Assembly: GCA_033032865.1 (NCBI GenBank)
Contig: JAWHQI010000327.1
Location: forward strand, 558,001 to 622,000
Direction: 5' to 3'
Origin: Dactylorhiza incarnata
Taxonomy: Eukaryota; Streptophyta; Magnoliopsida; Asparagales; Orchidaceae
DNA: 64,000 nucleotides
In this document: one piece after another, positions 56,001-60,092 of the stretch
Layout: every line of letters begins with the position of its first letter
Numbering within the stretch: the stretch's first letter is position 1
Notes under the pieces: generated by a model
What the model was told of the DNA's origin: nothing
Databases searched by the model: none
What the model saw: the letters and a program-made list of their open reading frames with translations, nothing else
Program-made: the position numbers and the translations under genes

Positions 56001-57745
56001 GGACAAGCTGGGTCTTAAAGGGGTAGGGAATGTTACGCCCCCGGACGGATCCGAAGGCGACAACGGGGCTGAACCAACTGGTTCAGCCCCCACTTTCTAT
56101 TGGCGGCCCTCGGGGGGCTAAACCCACCCGGTTCAGCCCCAATTGGGGCCGGCCGGCCCCCTTGGCCGGCCGGCCCCCTTGGCCGGCCGGCCTTGGTCCG
56201 GGTATAAATATACCCGGATCCTCTTGTGGAGGGGTATGCTAGAAATATTATCAGGTATTTTTCTTAGGCTCTCTCAAACCCTAGTTCTCTCCCTCTCGAA
56301 TAGCTCTTCTCCTTCTACGTTCGTAACAAATGTTACGGGCCTCCCTATCAGGTCACCCGCAACAGGGCCGCGGCCCATACACCCTAACCCATCTCCCCTT
56401 TCTATTCCCCAGGGCGGGTTATTGAAGGCTGCTCCTACGGCACCGGGGTTTGAACCCCTGACCTCCCTTGATAAGAAGACTTAACATGCCCCTCATCACC
56501 AACTGAGTCGCGGCTCAGTTGGTGATGAGGGACATGTTAAAGTCTTCTTATCAAGGGAGGTCGGGGGTTCAAACCCCGGTGCCGTAGGAGCAGCCTTCAA
56601 TAACCCGCCCTGGGGAATAGAAAGGGGAGATGGGTTAGGGTGTATGGGCCGCGGCCCTGTTGCGGGTGACCTGATAGGGAGGCCCGTAACAGGATGATCA
56701 ACATAATATTATGAGAATCTCTCCGGAGGAGTTCTATGGGGCCGAGCATATACAAACAATGGTTCCTCAAATAGCGGAGAGGTGTAACGATGACGACCTG
56801 AACGATACTCGGCTCTATCATCATAAAATCATTTTGAACGATCAATATGACTAGCAATGGATAACCTATCGACTATATATGGCATACCACTAAGTAGCAT
56901 AAACGTGGTAGCAAGATAGGTTGTGGAAGTAAACCCAAACAATGCAACCCTAAGTGCGGGGTCGGGGAAAACAACTCATATTTAACCCTAGGATGATGGG
57001 CAAATCACGATCCGGTAGTAAATTACGACTAATAAAGAAGGATAAAACCCACACAGTTAATCAAGTCGCAAGTTTAGATAATTCAATCAAGTAATTAGGT
57101 TCGTGTTTCCTCCACTTGGAGGGTCGTTAAGCAATGCAAATAAACAAATGAATCTTGCAGAGAGTGGGTAATCTCAAGATGACACAATTTCATAGAAGCG
57201 TCGAAATGAAGTTTATTATACTTATATAGTTTGACAAATTTTAAGATGCAAGAACACGTTTAGCAACCATTTGAGAAACAATCAATCCTATGATTATTTT
57301 GATATGCGATGAATCACAAATGACATCTTTTCTAGAAAAACTCTTGATATTATAGTAAAAAAAACATATGCAACAACTTGCTTTAAAAATAGCTCAAACA
57401 TAACAGACCTTGATTTTCTGAAGTTTCTTTTCTTTTTGAATTTGTTGAACCTTTTTTGGTTCTGAAGTCGCCCGTGCCCTCTTAAAGTAAGATGCATCTG
57501 AGTATCTCTTTAAACAAGCTCCAGTTCCACCCTGATCATATCTGATCATAACATAAGACGGCTTAAACAACACGTTTGTACACAACCTGCATTGCACAGA
57601 TGCTTGATCTATCAGTCTTACTTGTCAAGTAGGTACAGGCGTGGTGGGTCCTGACATTCTTCATATAAATCCATCATAAATCGCGGAAAATCACTGTAAG
57701 ATAGGTGAGTATCCGTGATCTTGATATCAGAGCACCAATCAGAAC
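25961..57745 (-). CDS. SCAR3: SCAR3-like protein (WAVE family actin regulator), gene with TE-filled introns, partial
   Basis: SCAR proteins are the WAVE-complex subunit that receives ROP GTPase signals and activates ARP2/3 to nucleate branched actin, shaping trichomes and epidermal cells. Eight exons are visible on the minus strand: 57622-57745, 57409-57541, 44892-44941, 42256-44770, 42046-42147, 41665-41769, 26117-26221, 25961-26014. All junctions are GT-AG and in phase. They cover the end of the Scar homology domain ([25 protein letters not shown]), the long variable region with [12 protein letters not shown], a WH2-type [15 protein letters not shown], the basic [14 protein letters not shown], and the acidic tail DDSDEWSGA. 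About 1060 codons are present. The first two exons are not in view, and an exon expected between 57409 and 44941 was not found. Expression and intactness cannot be judged from sequence. Confidence 0.88.
26117..26221 (-). CDS. SCAR3: SCAR exon: WH2 C-half and basic connector
   Basis: Thirty-five codons starting TFNLRRT and ending [14 protein letters not shown]; acceptor AATCTCAG, donor CAG|GTACAT, phase 0 both sides. It completes the actin-binding WH2 motif begun in the exon at 41665-41769, 15.4 kb away. Confidence 0.92.
26600..26699 (+). repeat. First 100 bp of a copia LTR
   Basis: TGTTGGGAATCAAATCAAA onward matches the start of the LTR at 40271 with a few substitutions, up to TGTATTAGCA, then breaks into Tat gag. 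I infer a deletion running from inside this LTR to inside the Tat gag, removing the copia gag and protease and the Tat 5' LTR. A matching target duplication is not seen (ATTAT left, GTATG after 40919). Confidence 0.8.
26714..31921 (+). pseudogene. Tat gag-pol polyprotein with a single in-frame stop
   Basis: One frame of about 1735 codons, interrupted once by TGA at 30257-30259 (KNSCG-stop-GIILIS). Domains in order: gag ([20 protein letters not shown], residues 120-250); a [14 protein letters not shown] knuckle-like motif; protease [13 protein letters not shown]; reverse transcriptase with [11 protein letters not shown] and YVDDLMVKS; RNase H (TDHPLRSVL); a second archaeal-type RNase H ([30 protein letters not shown]); integrase zinc finger (H-H-CSKCQ) and core with D (GMDLVGPF), D (VTDNGPQF) and E (GQVEAANK). 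The true start is probably lost in the 5' deletion. Suppressing or reverting one codon would leave all catalytic motifs intact, so it died recently. Confidence 0.93.
32036..32766. repeat. 90-bp tandem array downstream of pol
   Basis: About eight copies of a unit with AAGTCCTCGAGCAGAGTGTT, GTAGATCAGGTCGTGGCACT and CTACTTGCCCCCTCGAGTGA. Because 90 is a multiple of three, a 270-codon minus frame stays open with a 30-residue repeat; this is a by-product, not evidence of a protein. Such arrays before the 3' LTR are common in Tat/Ogre elements. Confidence 0.92.
32843..33200. other. Tat 3' untranslated spacer
   Basis: Contains repeated GGGCGAGTACA/GGCGAGTA motifs shared with other parts of this element. 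No ORF of note; possible polyadenylation region for the antisense gene that ends at 33201. Confidence 0.4.
33201..35034 (-). CDS. Antisense gene 1 of the Tat element (gypsy-type transposon protein), spliced
   Basis: Minus strand. Exon 1 (34369-35034; ATG in good context GCCATGG, residues [12 protein letters not shown]) encodes the conserved globular domain: [56 protein letters not shown]. Donor GCG|GTTAAATC and acceptor TTTAAATGCAG define an 80-bp intron (34289-34368). The middle part contains KGKERA and a predicted basic [30 protein letters not shown] follows in another frame (33667-34032), so either a frameshift or an unrecognised intron lies near 34020-34060. A 67-bp intron (33600-33666) then joins KEVPPPE to [18 protein letters not shown] and an acidic C-terminus. 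A TATAAATAG box lies at 35136-35144. Such antisense ORFs are known in Tat elements; function unknown. Confidence 0.65.
35136..35144 (-). promoter_or_regulatory. TATA box for antisense gene 1
   Basis: TATAAATAG on the minus strand, about 100 bp upstream of the preferred ATG at 35034 and 32 bp upstream of an earlier in-frame ATG at 35112. A transcription start about 30 bp downstream favours the second ATG. Confidence 0.55.
35152..35176. repeat. C25 homopolymer
   Basis: Twenty-five consecutive C just upstream of the antisense TATA box. Length is probably uncertain in the assembly. Confidence 0.8.
35472..36836 (-). CDS. Antisense gene 2 of the Tat element, coiled-coil product, probably spliced
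   Basis: Minus strand, starting [12 protein letters not shown] at 36836, downstream of a TATAAATAG box (36870-36878). The first exon holds a basic RKRKHKRKR stretch (nuclear-signal-like) and ends near LTLG|GTAAG (about 36445). The next coding block (about 36080-36396) ends [16 protein letters not shown]; acceptor GCTTCCAG| (about 36022) leads to a segment whose frame continues as [20 protein letters not shown] and a long coiled coil ([49 protein letters not shown]) to 35472. Splice sites were inferred by eye. Layout parallels antisense gene 1 (globular plus coil). I do not recognise a function. Confidence 0.55.
36870..37088 (-). pseudogene. Conserved antisense ORF segment with [10 protein letters not shown]
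   Basis: A 72-codon minus frame with [16 protein letters not shown] and [12 protein letters not shown] counterpart LYTIPAFF exists in the other Tat fragment near 17310, suggesting conserved coding. It may be a 5' exon of antisense gene 2 or a remnant; its stop overlaps the TATAAATAG box. Confidence 0.4.
37105..37762 (+). repeat. 3' LTR of the Tat element (left end approximate)
   Basis: The right end GGTTCCAACA at 37762 is fixed by the jump to copia integrase and by the inverted match at 16547. A TATAAATAGG box is at about 37450. The left end TGTCGGCATGG (37105) is my best guess; without a 5' LTR it cannot be checked here. Confidence 0.6.
37763..40263 (+). pseudogene. Copia pol relic (integrase to RNase H)
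   Basis: Resumes at the CxxC of the integrase zinc finger ([15 protein letters not shown]) and continues with many frameshifts and stops: [26 protein letters not shown], the RT segment [21 protein letters not shown] (38938-39141), then the catalytic site as YVND rather than YVDD (about 39315) behind a stop, and RNase H (39627-40091: [30 protein letters not shown]) and [11 protein letters not shown]. Gag and protease are gone. Confidence 0.85.
40271..40919 (+). repeat. 3' LTR of the host copia element
   Basis: TGTTGGGA...TCCCAACA, 649 bp, preceded by TTTGAGAAGAGA. The first 100 bp match 26600-26699. TATATAAATC (about 40391) may be its TATA box. Confidence 0.75.
41665..41769 (-). CDS. SCAR3: SCAR exon ending in LLHQIRTK
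   Basis: Thirty-five codons DIQHKLKP...[13 protein letters not shown]; acceptor CCCTGAAG, donor AAG|GTATAT; phase 0. N-terminal half of the WH2 actin-binding motif. Confidence 0.88.
42046..42147 (-). CDS. SCAR3: SCAR exon with a second LLHQIR motif
   Basis: Thirty-four codons [13 protein letters not shown]...[11 protein letters not shown]; acceptor CCTCGCAG, donor ATG|GTTAGT; phase 0. The terminal LLHQIR repeats the WH2 helix start found in the next exon. Confidence 0.82.
42256..44770 (-). CDS. SCAR3: SCAR large central exon
   Basis: 2515 bp, open throughout, from [15 protein letters not shown] to GEDGQCKKM; acceptor AAATAACCAG, donor ATG|GTATCT. Typical SCAR landmarks: [63 protein letters not shown] and the polyproline [12 protein letters not shown], the profilin/SH3-type region before the VCA module. 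A larger open frame runs on to 45072, but that extension is intron. Confidence 0.92.
44892..44941 (-). CDS. SCAR3: SCAR 50-bp exon
   Basis: Acceptor ACTCACAG, donor CAG|GTATCT. Read in phase 0 it gives [16 protein letters not shown] and then AG joins T of the next exon (Ser) to continue SLAGSARF. This phase, not the one of the surrounding long frame, makes the splice consistent. Confidence 0.72.
45060..45200 (-). mobile_element. Copia primer site and LTR edge, minus orientation
   Basis: TGGTATCAGAGC (complement of 45060-45071) followed on the minus 5' side by an LTR end ending CCCTACA (45074). Three or four copies of TTATTCATGATAGCA (44982-45045) lie just inside. It abuts the 50-bp SCAR exon by about 120 bp. 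Confidence 0.6.
45740..47056 (+). CDS. Element A internal ORF (gag N-terminus and pol tail remnant)
   Basis: 438 codons beginning right after the 5' LTR. The first 60 residues ([20 protein letters not shown]...LILRRLDAL) resemble a gag N-terminal coil; then come Pro/Ala-rich and pyrimidine-tract-coded stretches of no recognisable domain. Near the end, [15 protein letters not shown] resembles the FHLEDKV tail at the C-terminus of gypsy pol. This looks like an internally deleted element that keeps both ends of the coding region. No enzyme is encoded, so it would need a helper. Confidence 0.55.
   Translation: MVRPAAPPALAPPAQGSPSMAPNTRPHAADIHAMLDRHDVQLARLQTSVNAALAGQALILRRLDALTTPQAPAPSTGTTSSTRSEQPGSSSPSCVEQPAPQPPSSVEPQLPPPPHLLRRAAAPTAPPTPLPPTSAPAPPPAASFTTDSAHRNSNSDSVRQLQPAPIPAAAPDSHAYSAIVRQIQHALVCRFLSRVTVFPLLEPHTLCVLFFSLGTRTDPSLSLSLAVTLSPLPTFQFPMPATFPTTRQPPLFHILFSLFSPHVPSLSLSLNVTFSHHQLYFSSIILSYHFVCPFLLSTLPNKNTPTFFTPSCRPPVHTHAAPTFTLYSPPTLVVPLSSNRTPLIHKYSAQILIFLQPLNSFSSRHTPPPLAMHNSFLVNILKDPDKSITLDLEDKVDFQERYSVMHILSCKWNPRMEIANVRVGKPPQLIGARAWKPP
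47205..52882 (+). mobile_element. Element B: Ty3/gypsy chromovirus, nearly complete
   Basis: 5' LTR 47205-47545 (341 bp) and 3' LTR 52539-52882 (344 bp), TGTTACGCCC...CCTAACA; by eye they differ by about eight substitutions and one 3-bp indel. Target duplication TAAGG at 47200-47204 and 52883-52887. Primer site TTTGGTATCAAAGC follows the 5' LTR. The C-terminal chromodomain-like segment places it among chromoviruses. Confidence 0.95.
47573..52659 (+). pseudogene. Chromovirus gag-pol polyprotein (element B), two frame breaks
   Basis: Starts [20 protein letters not shown] with a coiled coil, passes a tandem [14 protein letters not shown] repeat (47880-48180) where the frame is ambiguous, then is open 48198-50966: gag ([24 protein letters not shown]), knuckle [14 protein letters not shown], protease [13 protein letters not shown] ([20 protein letters not shown]), RNase H ([14 protein letters not shown]). 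One extra G near 50928-50931 shifts the frame; 50932-52659 continues with the integrase finger (H-H-CEICQ), core D (MDFIDGLP), D (ISDRDPTF), E (GQTEVLNR), and a chromodomain-like [17 protein letters not shown]. All catalytic residues are present. A G17 tract (48456-48472) inserts glycines into gag. Confidence 0.92.
53029..53189. other. Short intron stretch between elements
   Basis: Unassigned AT-rich DNA; on the minus strand a fragment reads [12 protein letters not shown] but I do not accept it as the missing SCAR exon. Confidence 0.3.
53190..53560 (-). pseudogene. Copia 3' end: RNase H tail and 104-bp LTR, minus orientation
   Basis: The minus frame 53301-53543 reads [44 protein letters not shown], the C-terminus of copia RNase H, followed by a CTTGAAGGGGAG purine tract and an LTR TGTTGTATATT...TCATCCAACA at 53190-53293. 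Such a short LTR is seen in some small-LTR copia lineages. Confidence 0.78.
53561..54282 (-). other. Unassigned region with a 146-codon minus ORF
   Basis: The ORF 53762-54202 (minus) has a heptad-like start ([20 protein letters not shown]) and an acidic C-terminus. It could be a gag N-terminal coil from another retroelement. I do not recognise it. The rest is AT-rich. Confidence 0.3.
54410..55089 (+). repeat. CCGCCGCCTGCTCCAG repeat tract in element C
   Basis: GC-rich leader built from short CGCCTGCTCCAG/GGCCGC units (54560-54765) and CGACTCC(AG) units. It is open in several frames because of composition. No domain recognised. Confidence 0.6.
55090..56121 (+). CDS. Element C ORF: gag coil, protease, pol tail fusion
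   Basis: 343 codons starting [20 protein letters not shown], a coiled coil as in element B. Next comes the aspartic protease region ([37 protein letters not shown]), where the catalytic DSG reads DSR. After about residue 280 it jumps to [15 protein letters not shown], the very C-terminus of the polyprotein. Zinc knuckle, reverse transcriptase, RNase H and integrase are deleted, yet the frame stays open. The altered active-site Gly makes protease activity doubtful. Confidence 0.8.
   Translation: MVTRSQEKSHRLATLDETYTGLANTVAALEEQLKASEKRLAEKIDTRMDELKSLLTQHIKGQTVAKETNAVQILIPSSASEHKDCAVRDGTDRASIFNRGLGIDASAMVSPPFQGRHEDREHILDTIEFKVSTLTLPGDSAPPTMTVAGLLGQQPVTIMIDSRSTHNFLNPAVAQKLGQELIKDAASQVVVAGGRTLQCEGRLPDVRVSVQGYTDKMDVYFLTIQGSDMILGTQWLRQLGRVTLDWDELTMEFAEEGREYCLNGIRILPVQGPFFDAWRLQGDEHDVAGRAPKEGTEPPDSHLEDKLGLKGVGNVTPPDGSEGDNGAEPTGSAPTFYWRPSGG
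56331..56691. repeat. 361-bp palindrome of two head-to-head SINE-like (Pol III type) units
   Basis: Arms 56331-56507 and 56514-56691 are near-perfect reverse complements around TCGCGG. Each arm, read outward, has an A-box-like GGCTCAGTTGGTGATGAGG, then 50 bp later a B-box GGTTCAAACCC, and ends GCCCGTAACA. The spacing suits internal Pol III promoters directing divergent transcripts. The unit looks tRNA-derived but cannot fold as a normal tRNA. Family unknown to me. Confidence 0.75.
56697..57408. other. SCAR intron sequence, no feature
   Basis: AT-rich; no ORF with a known domain, no repeat recognised. Confidence 0.5.
57409..57541 (-). CDS. SCAR3: SCAR exon: end of Scar homology domain
   Basis: 133 bp; acceptor TTATGATCAG, donor AAG|GTCTGT. 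One base completes Lys, then [22 protein letters not shown] and a Lys/Gln-rich stretch ending LQKIK. Matches the conserved [10 protein letters not shown](S/T)xFK block of plant SCAR N-termini. Confidence 0.88.
57622..57745 (-). CDS. SCAR3: SCAR exon: Scar homology domain, [19 protein letters not shown]
   Basis: 124 bp; acceptor GCTTTCAG, donor ACAA|GTAAGA (phase 2). Encodes [10 protein letters not shown]...[24 protein letters not shown]. This domain binds the rest of the WAVE complex. The preceding exons (start codon, coiled-coil region) are not seen between here and 58790. Confidence 0.88.
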
Positions 57746-58587
57746 CTGAAAGCTGACAACTTGTCATAAGGGAATTGAACTACAAATTATAGAATGATTT
57801 TCAAGCACACAATTAAATTAGTAAAGCTAATTGAAAAATAGATCATATATTTGCATATCTTGTACTTTATGTAGTGAAGAAGACGAAGTTAACCTCAGAT
57901 TATAGCATCATAAGCTAACATTTGTCCTACCATGGCTGATACTTAATCTTTTGCTACTACTACTCTAAGTTAGTATCCACAAAATTCATTTCTTCCAGTG
58001 TAGCTTACTTAAAATAAACGATTAAGCATTAAAAAGTCTCATGTGTGGAAAGCAATCATTTTCAAAAGCACATCTCAACTTCTGAAGAAGGTGTTGCCCA
58101 CTCTCCTCTAATTACCATGAGGTCTTCTTCAACCTGGAATTTACTCACCAAACAACAATGCCTCTTGATTTGAACCAATTGTGTTAGTGTTGGAGATCAT
58201 ACTCTCATTAATTGAATTGATGGACTTGGGACTAAAATAACCAAATATATCAAAAAAAATTTGGTTAACCATCATGGAAAGGTTTAGGGAATCATTCAAA
58301 TACAATTTTCTTATTAAATGACTGAATTTAAGTAGATCATTGTATATGAACTAATAGAAGCATGTTACGCGCAAAAGCTCATAGAACGTTGGTAGCTTCA
58401 CTGGAGGGTGACTAGAGGTAGAGATAACTAAAGAGGATACAACAGAGCCAGAGCCACCGCTGCCTGTGCGGGATGTGCTCGGGAGAAAGAGAGACAGAGC
58501 TACTACAATCACATGCAAGGACAATGAAAGAGAATGAACATTTGCTATCATCATTCAAATATCTCATACCTTTAAGTAGGCCTATAT
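57746..58587. other. SCAR upstream intron or flank, no feature
   Basis: No exon with Scar-domain motifs found on the minus strand. AT-rich sequence and short chance ORFs only. Confidence 0.45.
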
Positions 58588-58865
58588 TGTTAGAAAATCA
58601 AGAAGACGGCAAGGAAGAATGGAAACAAACAGTCACTCTGGAAACTAAACCAAACCATTTCTGCATTTAAATATGCGGAAGTCAAAGAATGTAACCGGTG
58701 GAATGAATGCTAAATTAAAAGCTTGCATCAATTCTCTATGTAAACCTGCAAGTAGAAAATCATGTTAGACTATGCAATTTATATCAAATTCTATGAATGA
58801 ATGATTTGAATTCTCCCTGTTCGTGTTTCCATTCTTCCTTGCTATGTCTTCTTGATTTTCTAACC
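58588..58865. repeat. Inverted pair of copia LTR tails
   Basis: TGTTAGAAAATCAAGAAGAC (58588 on) and, reversed, the block ending at 58865 share about 40 bp with a small gap (GGCAAGGAAGAATGGAAACA). A primer site TGGTATCAGAGC (58867-58878) follows the right copy, so that one is the end of a 5' LTR in plus orientation; the left is the same LTR end inverted. Confidence 0.65.
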
Positions 58866-60090
58866 GTGGTATCAGAGCCTTTCGAGGTTTCTGCATATCA
58901 ATTCTATCAGAAATCATGCATCATCTACCCCCACCATGCCATTTCCCCAAGCTGCTGCCCCATCTTCAATGGGGACATGTATGACTATTGGGCAATCAAA
59001 ATGCAGACCATCTTTGATTCTCAGGATCTTTGGGACGTTGTCGAACAAGGGTCACAACTAGAAGGAAAAGCAAAAGGAGAGACAACAAGAATACCCAAGG
59101 ATGAAGAAATGAAGAATTCCTTGGCACTGTTGATCATCCAACAGTCAGTCACAATGAACATTTTTCCTCGTATAATGGGTGCTAAGACAGCCAAAGATGT
59201 GTGGGATACTCTTAAGGAGGCTTACCAAGACGACAATAAGGTAATCTCGATTCGACGTCAAACTCTAAGACATCAATTTGACTCTATTATGATGAAAGAC
59301 GATGAATCTATATTTGATTATTTGCCGCGGGTTACCACCATAATAAATCAACTAAGCAATTTGGGAGCACCAATTCCTAACCAAGAGGTTGTTCTCAAGG
59401 TCATGAGTCTCCCAAAGGAGTATGATCATATTGTTGCAGCTATTGAAGAGAGCAATGATCTTGAGACTCTCTCCATAGCTGCTCTCATGGGGAAGATTCA
59501 ATCGCATGAAGAAAGGCTCAAGTGAACTATTCCCTCAATGGATCAAGCCTTCCAAATGAAAGTGAAAATTGGCAAACAAAATCAAAGTGAAAAACTTAAA
59601 CCTCCACACAAAAACTTCCAGCAAAAGGGGTTATCGTGGAACCAAAATCCATAATTCATACAAAATGGAAGAATTGCCAGTCCTTCTCTGTTTTGCACGT
59701 TATGCAAGAAAACCAACCACGAAGCCACACAATATTTTCATAAGTGCAAACGCTGTAAAAAGCTTATCCATTTTGATAAAGATTGTTGGATTAAAACCAA
59801 AGATAAGGTAAAATTCACAGAAAATACCAAAGTTGAGGAGGAAAATTATTTCTAACCTGCAACAAGTTCCCTCCTAAAGAAGGAACTGACACTGATTGAA
59901 GGCAAGCTGACATCAGCTGTACCGGAGCTGCAAATTCCTAATCGCCAGTGCGATACCTGTGCAGTCGGCAAGTCTCATCGACTACCCTTCACGACATCAC
60001 AACACCAAAGCAACCAGCCCCTGGTACTGGTCCATATGGATCTCTGGGGACCTGCCTCAACTCGAACTAAAGGGGGGAAGAGATATTTGG
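58797..60090 (+). pseudogene. Copia gag and truncated integrase
   Basis: Gag frame to 59525: FNGDMYDYWAIKMQTIF, DVWDTLKEAYQ, LRHQFDSIMMKDDESIFDYL, LSNLGAPIPNQEVVLKVMSL, SIAALMGKIQSHEERLK (UBN2 family). The knuckle region is decayed. Near 59930-60090, CDTCAVGKSHRLPF and VHMDLWGPAS are the integrase finger end and first catalytic Asp. It is cut at about 60090 by the minus-strand gypsy element. Confidence 0.82.
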
Positions 60091-60092
60091 TA

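Larger units (their letters stand above)
54288..56691 (+). mobile_element. LTR element C: deletion derivative with a foldback insert at its 3' end
   Basis: The 5' LTR begins TGTTACGCCCCCGGACGG at 54288 but is cut off at about 54409. The 3' LTR is 56031-56328 (298 bp, ends TTCGTAACA), with GGCCGGCC-rich tandem motifs (56146-56194). Target duplication GGATG is at 54283-54287 and 56692-56696; the right copy lies only after the palindrome 56331-56691, so the palindrome sits in or at the LTR terminus. LTR sequence (AACGGGGCTGAACCAACTGG) resembles element B, so B-like elements may be its helper. Confidence 0.85.

Noticed and set aside
56513..56585. tRNA gene
   Set aside because: A- and B-box-like motifs are present, but acceptor and anticodon stems do not form; treated as a SINE-like unit.
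57995..58180. Candidate SCAR N-terminal exon (minus, EEDLMVIRGEW)
   Set aside because: Lacks the conserved Scar homology motifs expected there and has no convincing splice sites in phase.
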